From an uncultured Anaerolineae bacterium (GTDB lineage Bacteria; Chloroflexota; Anaerolineae; Promineifilales; Promineifilaceae), in NCBI GenBank assembly GCA_937943625.1, contig CALEAD010000018.1, positions 1 through 64,000 on the forward strand: a DNA stretch of 64,000 bases, read 5' to 3'. Positions 45,737-54,408 of this stretch are shown piece after piece. Each line of letters begins with the position of its first letter. Within the stretch, counting starts at the first letter, position 1. A program made the position numbers and the translations under genes. The notes below the pieces were generated by a model. It was not told the DNA's origin and did not search any database. It saw nothing but the letters and a program-made list of their open reading frames with translations.

Positions 45737-47341
45737 ATGAAAGGTTTACGTGTTTCGTTTTGGCTGATGTGTGCGACGGCCGTTTTGGGCACACTGTTCC
45801 TGGCCACGTTGTTCAGCCGGAAAACGGCCGTTGCCGCCCCGGTTACAGCGCCGGCCACCACCATCGTTGTCAATAGCGGCAAAGACCTGGACACCAGCGA
45901 TGGCACGACCTGCGCTACGCAGCCGTGCACTCTGCGGCGCGCTGTCATTCAGGCACGCAACAGCCCCAAGCCGGTCCTCATCACCTTTGATATTCCCGCC
46001 ACTGCCGAGGAAGGGTACAACAGCACCCTGCAAATCTGGAAAATTCAGTTCATTGGCATTTCCAGCGCCGCCAACGCCACGTTGCGCTACCTGAACGGCG
46101 ACATCACCATTGACGGCAGCACCCAGCCAGGCGGCCGTACAACCGGCCCCAAGATCATTCTCGTCGGCCCCGGAACTGGACAATCGGATGGGCTGAAACT
46201 GGGCGAAACAGCCACGCAAAACAACAACGTCATTCGCGGGCTGGGCTTCCAAATGTTCAAGACCCACATTTACGTGAACTCTAGCAGCAACCTGATTGAG
46301 CAAAACTGGTTTGGTCTGAGCGACGACGGCACAAACATTGTGCTGCGCGGAGGAGGCGCGAGTGATGGCAGCGGCAATACTGGCGTTTCTGTGGGGGCAA
46401 ACATCACCAATAACGTCATTCGCCACAACGTTTTCACGGGAATAGCCGGCGTGGCGGCGGCCATCAACGGCAATACCACTACCTTTGCCTATAACTATAT
46501 TGGCACCATTGCCAATGGCACTGTGCCCGGTAAGACAACCGACCCCAGCCTGGTCTGCACGCAGTGGGACTGGTTAGGCGGCAGCGGCATCAGCGTCAGC
46601 GGCAACGGGAATCTCATCGAAGAAAACGTCTTTGCTGGTTTGCGCATTGCTGTAGCGCCGCCCACCATTCAGGCAGATACTATTCGCCTGGGTAACGACA
46701 ATCACATTATCCGCTACAACAAAATTGGCCTGGATGTGAACAACAACGAGATTGGCGTCTGCGGACGTGGTGTCTACCTGCAATCTGGCACGAAATACAA
46801 TCAGATATTGCATAACCAGATTATAGAGCCTGGGCTTTCGGGTATCTCGCTCAATGATTCGCCCGTTGTTTCCACTTCTGATGCCAATACGCTGCGCACA
46901 AACAACATCAAGCGCAGCACACCCTGGGGGCAACTGCCAGGCAGTGACAACCCAGAAGATGCCATTCAGTTAGCAAAGAATTTGCCGCTGGCGTTCCGTA
47001 ACTTCAAGCCAGGGAAAGTGGCCAGCATTAATGGCACGCTGGTGAGCGGAACAAGTGGCGACGGCAGCCCGTGCCCAAATTGCCTGATAGAGGTTTTTCT
47101 GGATGACACGGACAACATTACGGAGGCGCTGTATTCATTTGGCGTGGTAACGACCGATGCCAGCGGAAACTGGTCTATAACGCTGCCGGCCCGCCTGACG
47201 GCCGAACAGGGCTTGCGCACCACCAGCACCACCACGCAGCCCAACATTATCACCGGCATGAGTGCAGGTACAACAACCGGCCTTTCAGTGCTGTATCGCG
47301 CCGGTTATGCGCTGTATTTACCAATAATCAGGCGGCAGTAA
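45737..47341 (+). CDS. Secreted parallel beta-helix protein
   Basis: A 534-residue exported protein. Signal peptide (about 1-34) is followed by a CSLREA-like motif (CTLRRAVIQARNSP, near 68). A right-handed beta-helix region of pectate-lyase-type repeats (about 120-430; NVIRGLGFQMF, NLIEQNWFGLS, NVIRHNVFTGI, HIIRYNKIGLD, NQILHNQIIEP) and an Ig-like/CARDB-type domain come next. It ends ALYLPIIRRQ, a C-terminal motif (hydrophobic-LP-hydrophobic, then Arg) that I recall from many secreted Chloroflexi proteins and that may be a sorting tail. No enzyme activity can be stated. Confidence 0.75.
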   Translation: MKGLRVSFWLMCATAVLGTLFLATLFSRKTAVAAPVTAPATTIVVNSGKDLDTSDGTTCATQPCTLRRAVIQARNSPKPVLITFDIPATAEEGYNSTLQIWKIQFIGISSAANATLRYLNGDITIDGSTQPGGRTTGPKIILVGPGTGQSDGLKLGETATQNNNVIRGLGFQMFKTHIYVNSSSNLIEQNWFGLSDDGTNIVLRGGGASDGSGNTGVSVGANITNNVIRHNVFTGIAGVAAAINGNTTTFAYNYIGTIANGTVPGKTTDPSLVCTQWDWLGGSGISVSGNGNLIEENVFAGLRIAVAPPTIQADTIRLGNDNHIIRYNKIGLDVNNNEIGVCGRGVYLQSGTKYNQILHNQIIEPGLSGISLNDSPVVSTSDANTLRTNNIKRSTPWGQLPGSDNPEDAIQLAKNLPLAFRNFKPGKVASINGTLVSGTSGDGSPCPNCLIEVFLDDTDNITEALYSFGVVTTDASGNWSITLPARLTAEQGLRTTSTTTQPNIITGMSAGTTTGLSVLYRAGYALYLPIIRRQ

Positions 47342-47438
47342 AGTAAGAGGAAGGGGCGAGGGGTGGGTGGTTAGCAGTTGGCGACAAAATGTAACCTGCC
47401 CCCTGCCCGCTATATCCTGCAACAGGCAAACATGGCTT

Positions 47439-47663
47439 ATGGCGGCAGAAAACGCAAAACCGCGCTATGTTTCTTGCCTGTTGCGTCTCTGGCAAACAGT
47501 AGATGATGGCAAGACACTCTGGCGCGCCTCATTGGAGTACCCAATGAGCGGGGAGCGGCGGGGCTTTGCCTCGGTGGCGGAGCTGTGCACTTACCTGCTG
47601 CGGGAAACGGCCGTTGAGGATGGCGAAAACGCCAACCCAGAAGCGCCATTTAGCGCCGGGTAG
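47439..47663 (+). CDS. Small conserved Chloroflexi-type protein
   Basis: A 74-residue protein: RYVSCLLRLWQTVDDGKTLWRASLEYPMSGERRGFASVAELCTYLLRE. The pattern (beta-hairpin with RLW and WRASLE, then GERRGFASVAEL) matches a short protein often seen in Chloroflexi genomes. Function unknown. Its 3' end overlaps the converging kinase gene by 14 bases. The start at 47439 is preferred because the conserved part begins soon after. Confidence 0.55.
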   Translation: MAAENAKPRYVSCLLRLWQTVDDGKTLWRASLEYPMSGERRGFASVAELCTYLLRETAVEDGENANPEAPFSAG

Positions 47664-50600
47664 TTAGCATTTCAGGTTCTGTGGCCTCACTTTTCATGCG
47701 CGGCAGGTAGATGCGGAAAGCGCTTCCCTTTCGCGGTTCGCTGTGGACTTCGATATATCCGCTATGTTTCTCCACGATTTTCTTCGTAATGGACAGCCCT
47801 AAACCAAAGCCAGGTGTGCTGTGGGCCTCATCTTGCCGCCAAAATGTCTCAAAGAGAGCGGTCAAATTTTCTGTCTCAATGCCAGGGCCAGAATCACTAA
47901 CCTCGAGCCATACGTGTGTATCGGTGGCGCCCCCCGCCACCTGGATGGAACCATTGGCCGGGGTGAAGCGATAAGCATTGTCTAAGAGCTGCTCCAGCGC
48001 CGTGGCCAGATAATCAGCGTTTCCCGTAACCAGCGGCAAATTGAGAGATTGAGGCAGGGTAAGCGCGCGCTGGTGTTGGTAAGACCTGGCGACGCGATGG
48101 CAGGCTGCGGCCAGCACTGCGCCCACATCAAGGGGGGCCATGGTGAGCGTAAAGCCGTTTTCCAGCTTTGCCGTGATGAGCAACATTTCTACGAGGTGAT
48201 TGATACGACGTACCTGTTGCTGAATTTGTTCGACTTTGTGCGCGCGTGCTTCCGGGTCTGGCATGCGCTTGAGCAGATATGCGTTGGTGTTGATGATGGT
48301 TAGCGGGGTCTTGAATTCGTGGGAAGCGGTTTGGATAAATTGCACCAGCAGACGCGCGCGCTCTTTTTCTAACGCCAGCTCAAAGGCGCGCTGCTCAGCC
48401 TGCTTACGCTCGTTGATGTCTATGCTGAAGCCACGTATGATGGGTCGGCCATTTTCTGTCACCAGGTCGCCCCGATCATGGAACCAGAGGTAACGGCCGT
48501 CTGCAGCACGAATGCGATAATCAAAGGCCCAGGTGGATTCACAACTGTTGAGCATAGACGCCATCTGCTCCAGGGCCATTTCGCGATCATCTGGGTGCAG
48601 CAGCAGTGACAATTGCTCCGGCGAGGCGCCGGTGAATGCTTGCGGATCGTAGCCCAGCAGAGTCATTTTGCGCGGGTCCGTCACGAAATTCCCTGTACGC
48701 ACATCCATTTCCCACCAGGTGATGCGTGCAGTCTCTATCAAAAGCTCTAGCCGCGCCTTGGCTTTTTCCAATTCTCGTCTGGTTTGTTTGATCTCCGTCA
48801 TGTCACGGGCGATCGAAATGATCTCGTCATTGCCGGTGGGAACCATGCGCAATTCAAAGCTACGTATGCGGGTTTTCAGTCGCAGGTCGAGTTCACATAT
48901 GGCCATTTGGCCACTTTCAACTACCTGCCGCATGGTGCTGAATAGCGACTGGGCCATCTCGACAGGGAAAAAGTCGCTAATATTCTTGCCCAGAAGTCTT
49001 TCCGGCGGAAAACCGAGTAGATCGGGGTCTGGCAGATGGTAGTCCAGGTAGGTCCCATCCAGGTTGTGGCGAAAGATTAGATCGGGAATGGCCGTAATCA
49101 TGGCGCGCTGGCGCGCTTCGCTTTCGCGCAAGGCTGCTTCTGCGTGCTCGCGCTCGGTGATGTCTTGCTTCACGGCAATCAGGTGTGTGACACGGCCGTT
49201 TGTATCTTTGACCGGCGTGATGGTTTGCTCCTCGGTGTAAAGCGTGCCATCTTTGCGTCGGTTTACGGCCTTCCCCTGCCAGATGTGGCCGGCGGCAATG
49301 GTTGCGCGCACTTGCTCATAGTACGCCTCATCTTGTAGTTCCGAACGCAGCAGCTCGCACTGATTTTGACCGCGCGCTTCTTCCGCGCTGAAGCCTGTGA
49401 GCTGCGTGTAGGCGGCATTGCTCCAAAGAATGATTCCCTGCGGGTCTGTGATCAAAATCGCATTGGCGGCCGCCTCTAAGGCGGCGCTTTGCAGGCGAAG
49501 TTGTTCCTCTTGCGCCTTGCGCATGCTAATGTCACGCACTACGCTTTGAATGTGCAGTGGACGGCCGTCAGGGTCACGCACCAACTCGGCATTAATTTCG
49601 ACGGGAATGACCGTTCCATCTTTGCGACGCAACAAGCGCTCATATACCGGCACGTGCTCACCCCGCAACAGGCATTGCAAAATCTCATTGCTTTCTTCGG
49701 CTTCCGCAGAGGTTTCCCCTACCCGCAGGTTCAGAAGCTCCTCGACGCTGTACCCGAGCATTTGCGCAGCGCGCCGGTTGGCTTCCAGATGACGGCCGTC
49801 CAGGCTGACAATAAATACTGCATCATTCCCCTGCTCGAACAAGCCATAGTAACGCTGCTGGGCTTGCAACAGCGCCCGTTCTTGCCGCTTGCGTTCGCTT
49901 ACATCACGGCCGACCGCTTGAAATTCTAGCACCCTGCCTTGCTCATCGCAGAGCGCACGGTCTACCCAAGCCTGCCAGCGCGTTTCGCCAGTGGGTAGCA
50001 GTACTTCGTGTTCATACTCTTTTATCACGTTGAGTTCTCGCAGCAGCGAACGAATATGCTGTTGCGCGCCCTCACGTTGTGCTACCGGAATCAATTCCAG
50101 GAAGTTGCAGCCGAGGAGTTCTTCGCGTTTTTTGCCAAAGTAGTTGCAATACGCGTCATTGACGAAAGTGAGAGTGCCATCTGGCAAATAGCGGCACACC
50201 AGCTCGGTTTGTGTTTCCACAATGGCGCGGTAGCGCGCCTCGCTTTGGGCCAGCTTGTGTTTATAGTGGGCGTTCAGAGCTGTGTGCACAGCGCCCAGGC
50301 TGATAACCACGAGGAAAAAAATCAGTTGGGAAAAGACAACTTCTTGGGGGAGATCGGGCGTGAAGAAAAGCGCGCCGATAATGGCCAGGCTGGCCAGGAC
50401 AATGACCGCGGTGAAACGCTGGGAAAGGAAAAAACCAGAAACCATTACCGCTATGATAAGGTATTTGAGCGCCAGGGTGCGTGACGTGACAGGTCCGGGG
50501 GCGACGAAAACAGAAATGATAATCATGAATAAGAGTGTCAGACTGAGAAGGCCCGCCCCCAGACGATAATAACGGCTGTGGCTAAGTGCATGCGCGCTGA

Positions 50601-50823
50601 ACACAGCCACAGCTAAACCTATGGAAAAGTTGAGTGTAGAAGCCGTATCCGGAGCGATGAGTAGCCATATTGGCACACTAATGATCAGGAATATCAGAAT
50701 TACGGTGGTTGAGGAAGTGAGCAAGCGCGCTTGTTCGTGTTGCTCGGCGGAGAGAAGATGGGGTGAAGGATTGATCAGTTTTTCGCCAAGACGTTGTAGC
50801 CGGGTTGTCTGTTTGACACGCAT
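47650..50823 (-). CDS. Multi-PAS sensor histidine kinase
   Basis: A 1057-residue kinase. About six hydrophobic segments (35-190) are followed by about five PAS/PAC units (approximately 195-315, 320-440, 445-570, 580-690, 695-820). A HisKA domain has His835 in TASHEFKTPLTII, and the HATPase domain has N box LLDNAYRF (Asn949), G1 DSGPGI and G2 GFGLGLSI. It appears active. The many PAS units suggest redox, ligand or light sensing. No response regulator lies next to it. AAGGG precedes the ATG. Confidence 0.88.
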   Translation of the reverse strand: MRVKQTTRLQRLGEKLINPSPHLLSAEQHEQARLLTSSTTVILIFLIISVPIWLLIAPDTASTLNFSIGLAVAVFSAHALSHSRYYRLGAGLLSLTLLFMIIISVFVAPGPVTSRTLALKYLIIAVMVSGFFLSQRFTAVIVLASLAIIGALFFTPDLPQEVVFSQLIFFLVVISLGAVHTALNAHYKHKLAQSEARYRAIVETQTELVCRYLPDGTLTFVNDAYCNYFGKKREELLGCNFLELIPVAQREGAQQHIRSLLRELNVIKEYEHEVLLPTGETRWQAWVDRALCDEQGRVLEFQAVGRDVSERKRQERALLQAQQRYYGLFEQGNDAVFIVSLDGRHLEANRRAAQMLGYSVEELLNLRVGETSAEAEESNEILQCLLRGEHVPVYERLLRRKDGTVIPVEINAELVRDPDGRPLHIQSVVRDISMRKAQEEQLRLQSAALEAAANAILITDPQGIILWSNAAYTQLTGFSAEEARGQNQCELLRSELQDEAYYEQVRATIAAGHIWQGKAVNRRKDGTLYTEEQTITPVKDTNGRVTHLIAVKQDITEREHAEAALRESEARQRAMITAIPDLIFRHNLDGTYLDYHLPDPDLLGFPPERLLGKNISDFFPVEMAQSLFSTMRQVVESGQMAICELDLRLKTRIRSFELRMVPTGNDEIISIARDMTEIKQTRRELEKAKARLELLIETARITWWEMDVRTGNFVTDPRKMTLLGYDPQAFTGASPEQLSLLLHPDDREMALEQMASMLNSCESTWAFDYRIRAADGRYLWFHDRGDLVTENGRPIIRGFSIDINERKQAEQRAFELALEKERARLLVQFIQTASHEFKTPLTIINTNAYLLKRMPDPEARAHKVEQIQQQVRRINHLVEMLLITAKLENGFTLTMAPLDVGAVLAAACHRVARSYQHQRALTLPQSLNLPLVTGNADYLATALEQLLDNAYRFTPANGSIQVAGGATDTHVWLEVSDSGPGIETENLTALFETFWRQDEAHSTPGFGLGLSITKKIVEKHSGYIEVHSEPRKGSAFRIYLPRMKSEATEPEMLTTRR

Positions 50824-51356
50824 GATTTACCCTTTTGCTTATTTTGCCCTAATGCTTACTGCATTCCGCCGGGTTACAAGCAAGATGGCATCGAGGGCGA
50901 GGGGCGCATAGCGCCCCCTCGCTCTTTGCAAGACCCCTCCCCCGCTTGCGCTGGAGAGGCAGGGGGGCTTTGTTGAGTAGTCAAGGTGGTAGCGCGTATA
51001 TGATAACGCGTATATTTAGAATTGCTGGCTGCTCAAAATAGGGTTGACAAAAGGCAAAAATCCTTAACTTGCAAGCGATGTGCTACATTGAGAATTGCTG
51101 AAGGTGACCAGGTACAGGAGTACAAGGTTTGACTAACTTGATAGAATGGTTAGATTGTGATACAGCAAAGCCTGTACGATGATTGATGTTACAATATTTT
51201 AGGGGCGGAAACAATGTTTTTTGCTGGTATGCCTTGCAGAAGGTTGTATCAGGGTTATAGTAACCGCTTTGACGGAGAATCCCAACTAGAGTCGTTACGA
51301 TAAACCGGCAACCGCTTTTTGCATCTGTTTATCAGTCACAAAAGGTATCGGTGGTG
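50824..51356. other. 533-bp gap with hairpin and possible promoter
   Basis: No gene is supported here. A GC-rich hairpin lies at 50897-50922 (11 bp, loop ATA, one bulge). TTGACA at 51044 has no good -10. TTGACT (51129-51134) with TAGATT (51151-51156) is a possible promoter (16-base spacer) for the integrase. AGTAACCGCTTT at 51259 is related to the hairpin word at 17.11 kb. The region is AT-richer than its neighbours, which fits mobile or accessory DNA. Confidence 0.6.
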
Positions 51357-52367
51357 ATGCGTGACTTACAGGTTGAATCGCGTGCTCAGGATGATTGGTA
51401 TGCAATCATTGATCTGGTGACGCAAAGCGTGGATAGCCCGCACAGTAAACGGGCGTACAGCCGGGCGTTGCTTGACTTTTTGGACTGGTATGAGGCCAAC
51501 GGCCGTCCAGGGTTTAGTAAGGCCACCATCAATGCCTACCGTGAATTTATGTTGCAAAACGGCAAAAGCCGTGCCAGCATCAATCAGGCGTTATCTGCTA
51601 TCCGCCGCCTGGCTACAGAAGCCGCAGATAATGGTTTGGTTTCGCCTGTGCTGGCCTACGGCGTAGAGCGGGTGCGCGGCGTGAAGCAGGAAGGGGTGCG
51701 CGCTGGCAACTGGCTGGATAAAGAGGCGGCAGAAAAGCTGGTTAATACGCCGGTCTATCGCTGGCAACGCAAGGAAATTTCGGCGCTCAAGGCCGTTCGC
51801 GATCAGGCGGTGTTGGCGGTGATGGTTGGTACAGGGCTTCGCCGCGCTGAGGTGGCCTCGCTGACGTGGGAGATGATTCAGCAGCGCGACGGCCGTTGGG
51901 CGATTATTGACCTGATTGGCAAGCGCGCGCGTGTGCGCTCTGTCGGTATCCCACCCTGGGTCAAGCTGGCGCTTGACCAATGGGCGCGCGCTTCGGGCGT
52001 GCGTCACGGCCGTATCTTTCGCGCGCTGAACAAGGACGGCCGTCTGGCTGGCAAGGTGCGTACCAAAGGGGGGCGCTACACCGACGGGAACCTGACACCA
52101 CAGGCTATTTACAACATTGTGGAGGAACACGCTCTGGCCGCCGGTTGTGTCAACAGTCGGGGGGAGGTTGCCCTGGCTGCGCACGACCTGCGGCGCACGG
52201 CAGCGGCGCTGGCGCTGAAAGGTGGCGCCGACCTGCGCCAGATTCAGCAGATGTTGGGCCATGCCAGCATGACTACCACCGAGCGCTACCTGGAACCGAT
52301 GCGCAGCCTGCAAGTCACAGCAAGTGACTTTATTCAGATTGAGCTGGCGCTGGATGGCCCAACGTAG
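51357..52367 (+). CDS. Tyrosine recombinase / integrase
   Basis: A 336-residue phage-type integrase. N-terminal SAM-like core-binding domain (about 10-105; SPHSKRAYSRALLDFLDWY) and a catalytic domain (about 120-325) with Arg162 (GTGLRRAEV), Lys189 (IGKRARV), His276-x-x-Arg279 (AAHDLRR), His302 (LGHASMTTTERYL) and the nucleophile Tyr311. All catalytic residues are present. Neighbours are not phage genes, and no att-like repeat or tRNA was recognised next to it. A MITE copy starts 22 bases after the stop. It may be a chromosome-resolving-like, integron-like or stranded integrase. Confidence 0.85.
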   Translation: MRDLQVESRAQDDWYAIIDLVTQSVDSPHSKRAYSRALLDFLDWYEANGRPGFSKATINAYREFMLQNGKSRASINQALSAIRRLATEAADNGLVSPVLAYGVERVRGVKQEGVRAGNWLDKEAAEKLVNTPVYRWQRKEISALKAVRDQAVLAVMVGTGLRRAEVASLTWEMIQQRDGRWAIIDLIGKRARVRSVGIPPWVKLALDQWARASGVRHGRIFRALNKDGRLAGKVRTKGGRYTDGNLTPQAIYNIVEEHALAAGCVNSRGEVALAAHDLRRTAAALALKGGADLRQIQQMLGHASMTTTERYLEPMRSLQVTASDFIQIELALDGPT

Positions 52368-52380
52368 GATGGCATGATGG

Positions 52381-52542
52381 ATAATTGAGGCATGGCTCAT
52401 CATGCTCTGGCGAGACACTTTGCATATCGTTTGACCGCCGACCGCTGACAGCCGACTGCGCTGCTGAGGGGATTTGGCGGTCTGCCCGCAGAGTGGTCAG
52501 CGGTCAAATTTGTAAAGATGCCTTGAACCATGCCATAATTGA
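52381..52542. mobile_element. MITE-like element with 8-bp target duplication
   Basis: The element 52389-52534 begins GGCATGGCTCA and ends TGAACCATGCC (10 of 11 inverted). The direct repeat ATAATTGA flanks it exactly (52381-52388 and 52535-52542). The core contains TGACCGCCGACCGC...GTGGTCAGCGGTCA, able to form a long imperfect hairpin. No protein is encoded, so it would need a transposase supplied elsewhere. Confidence 0.85.
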
Positions 52543-52552
52543 CCATTCAACA

Positions 52553-52638
52553 CTGGCGTTTTTGCTGGCCGCCAGAACAGCGCGATTTGCCAAATCGTGC
52601 TACAGTGCCAGAGGTCAGCGCAAATTTCGCCAGACACC
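52553..52638. repeat. 86-bp repeat, copy A
   Basis: This segment aligns without gaps with 55851-55936 at 71 of 86 positions. Fourteen of the 15 differences are transitions. It lies between the MITE and the OsmC gene, overlapping its probable 5' leader. Confidence 0.8.
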
Positions 52639-52669
52639 CGTGGCTATTTTGAGAATGAGGATAAGCGAT

Positions 52670-53095
52670 ATGGTAGATCGGAAAACGGCCGTTGTCATCT
52701 GGAAAGGAGACGGCCTAAACTTTCAGGGGCAACTTGGCTCTGGCTATCAATTCGACATGAGCGGGCAGGCCAGCGCCACAAACGGCGGCAGCGCCATGGA
52801 GTTTTTGCTGGTGGGTGTGGCGGGTTGCACCGCCATAGATGTGGTGCACATCTTGCGCAAAATGCGCCAGCCATTCAGCCATTTGCGGGTGGAAATCAGC
52901 GGCACGCGCGCCGCCGATCACCCCATGGTTTACACCGACGTAGAGATTGTGTACATCATCAGCGGCCATGACGTGGACCCCGAAGCGGTGGCGCGGGCAA
53001 TTACCCTTTCCCAGGAAACTTACTGCTCTGCCAGCATTATGTTCAAGCGCGCAGGCACAAACGTAACAACCAGCTTTCGCATTGAACCCGCTTAG
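52670..53095 (+). CDS. OsmC family peroxiredoxin-like protein
   Basis: A 141-residue OsmC/YhfA-type protein. The two conserved thiols are Cys53 (VGVAGCTAIDVV) and Cys119 (SQETYCSAS), spaced as in peroxidases that reduce organic hydroperoxides. The start at 52670 has GAGG about nine bases upstream. The longer upstream frame is in repeat DNA. Confidence 0.85.
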   Translation: MVDRKTAVVIWKGDGLNFQGQLGSGYQFDMSGQASATNGGSAMEFLLVGVAGCTAIDVVHILRKMRQPFSHLRVEISGTRAADHPMVYTDVEIVYIISGHDVDPEAVARAITLSQETYCSASIMFKRAGTNVTTSFRIEPA

Positions 53096-53142
53096 CTCAG
53101 CTTATCAACCTGGGCCAACTTGAGTTGCGTTTACGAAGAGGC

Positions 53143-53411
53143 AAACAAAAAGCACCCCCTGGGTGGGGGTGCTTTTACTGAATGGGGTTGGGCATAATAA
53201 AACCCCGAATGGTTGCCAGAGAGCCTAGCCGGTTGCAATTGGGCGGGTGGGTGTTAAACGAATCCCTTGGCGGCCATACACGAAGGTGTTGGGCTTCGAC
53301 CGGGTACCTGCGACTCGAGTCGGAAGCAGGTGGGCACGCTATTGGGGATTTCAAAGACCGCTTACTATGCTAACCACTCTCCGGGCCACCCGAGGTCTTA
53401 TGGCTCCAGAT
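53143..53411 (-). ncRNA. Structured small RNA, 6S-like in architecture
   Basis: On the minus strand a TTGACA-18-TATAAT promoter is followed about 270 nt later by a 12-bp terminator, with no open frame between. The two ends can pair over a long interrupted stem: GGTGGCC and GGAGAG near 5' with CTCTCTGGCAACC near 3', CATAA with TTATG, and TTAGC with GGCTA. Inside, GAAATCCC pairs with GGGATTC, and a strong hairpin ACCTGC...GCAGGT lies near the tip. This long rod with bulges resembles 6S RNA, but I do not recognise family-specific bases and it is longer than usual. It does not show the RNase P, SRP or tmRNA motifs. The existence of an RNA is well supported. The family is not. Confidence 0.65.
53148..53176. 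terminator. Strong intrinsic terminator (both directions)
   Basis: Arms AAAAGCACCCCC (53148-53159) and GGGGGTGCTTTT (53165-53176) pair perfectly with the loop TGGGT. On the minus strand it ends the small RNA, with T5 then GTTTG. On the plus strand it could also end the OsmC mRNA. Confidence 0.88.
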
Positions 53412-53417
53412 GAGTAG

Positions 53418-53447
53418 ATTATAAGTTCTTACCAGGGGCTGTGTCAA
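53418..53447 (-). promoter_or_regulatory. Near-consensus sigma70 promoter of the small RNA
   Basis: On the minus strand TTGACA (53447-53442) and TATAAT (53423-53418) are both perfect hexamers, with an 18-base spacer. Initiation is expected near 53411. Confidence 0.85.
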
Positions 53448-53529
53448 TCTGTTTATCTTAAAAAATTTGCGGCGGATATGAGAAACGGCCGGCAAAAGTA
53501 TTGGTGACAAGTTAAATTGATTGACGATT

Positions 53530-53586
53530 TGTCAAGAAACGGCGGTCAGCAGTCGGCCGTCGGCGGTCATTTTCAAGGGAGATGTA
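53530..53586. repeat. MITE-core leader with SD end
   Basis: GGCGGTCAGCAGTCGGCCGTCGGCGGTCATTTTCAAGGGAG ends in a Shine-Dalgarno seven bases before the rpiA ATG. The end is nearly identical to the leaders at 17.2 and 26.2 kb and similar to that at 58.05 kb. Confidence 0.7.
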
Positions 53587-54282
53587 ATGACAAACGATGC
53601 ATTAAAACAACAGGCAGCAGAAACGGCCGTCACTGCCGTGCGTTCGGGCATGGTCGTGGGGTTGGGCACAGGCAGTACGGCCGTGTACATGGTGCGCGCG
53701 CTGGGGCAAATGCTGGCTGACGGCCGTTTGCAGCACATTTGCGGCATTCCCACGTCAGAAGCGACCGCGCGGGTAGCGCAAAAAGCAGGCATCCCGCTCA
53801 CCACGTTGAACGATCGGCCGCAAGTAGACATCACCATTGATGGCGCGGACGAGATTGCCCCTGACCTGGCGCTGATTAAAGGGCTGGGCGGCGCGCTGCT
53901 ACGCGAAAAAATCGTCGCCGCTGCCTCCCGACATATGATCGTAATTGCCGATGGCAGCAAGCGGGTGCCCCATTTGGGGACAAAAGCTCCCCTGCCGGTA
54001 GAAGTCATCCCATTTGCGCAGCGGCTGGTAACCAATTACCTGGCCGACCTGGGCGCGCGTGTGGTGCTGCGCCTGCGCGACAATCACCCCCTCATTACGG
54101 ACGAAGGCAACGTAATCTTAGACTGCTATTTTGCTAACGGTCTGGAGAATCCGGCGGAGCTGGCTGCTCGAATCAAGCAGCAGCCCGGTGTGGTGGAGCA
54201 TGGGCTGTTTTTAGGATTGGCGCAGACGGCCGTCATCGCCACGCGATCTGGCATAGAGATCATGGGCCAAGCACTAGTTTAA
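53587..54282 (+). CDS. rpiA: Ribose-5-phosphate isomerase A
   Basis: A 231-residue enzyme interconverting ribose-5-phosphate and ribulose-5-phosphate in the pentose phosphate pathway. Family motifs GLGTGSTAVYMVRAL (phosphate loop), TIDGADEIAPDLALIKGLGGALLREKIVA (catalytic Asp/Glu region), VIADGSKRV and VEHGLFLGLAQTAVI are intact. The start is set by AAGGGAG seven bases upstream. Confidence 0.93.
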   Translation: MTNDALKQQAAETAVTAVRSGMVVGLGTGSTAVYMVRALGQMLADGRLQHICGIPTSEATARVAQKAGIPLTTLNDRPQVDITIDGADEIAPDLALIKGLGGALLREKIVAAASRHMIVIADGSKRVPHLGTKAPLPVEVIPFAQRLVTNYLADLGARVVLRLRDNHPLITDEGNVILDCYFANGLENPAELAARIKQQPGVVEHGLFLGLAQTAVIATRSGIEIMGQALV

Positions 54283-54408
54283 GAAATTCGGACATTGGCA
54301 AAATCGTGATATGATCACGCGCTAGTTTGTGACAGACACGCCTGTGGTGGTCTGTTTACAAAGCAGGCAAGCCCTGAGCGATAATAAATTTAAGTGAAAG
54401 GAGTTTCT

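Noticed and set aside
50824-52542. Prophage or genomic island around the integrase
   Set aside because: No structural, lysis or replication genes, no att repeats and no tRNA at the border. Only one integrase is present.
53143-53411. Possible tRNA-Ser or tmRNA on the minus strand
   Set aside because: AGCGGTCTTTGAAATCC recalls a serine anticodon arm, but no acceptor stem, correct T arm or CCA end can be drawn, and no tag peptide frame is present.
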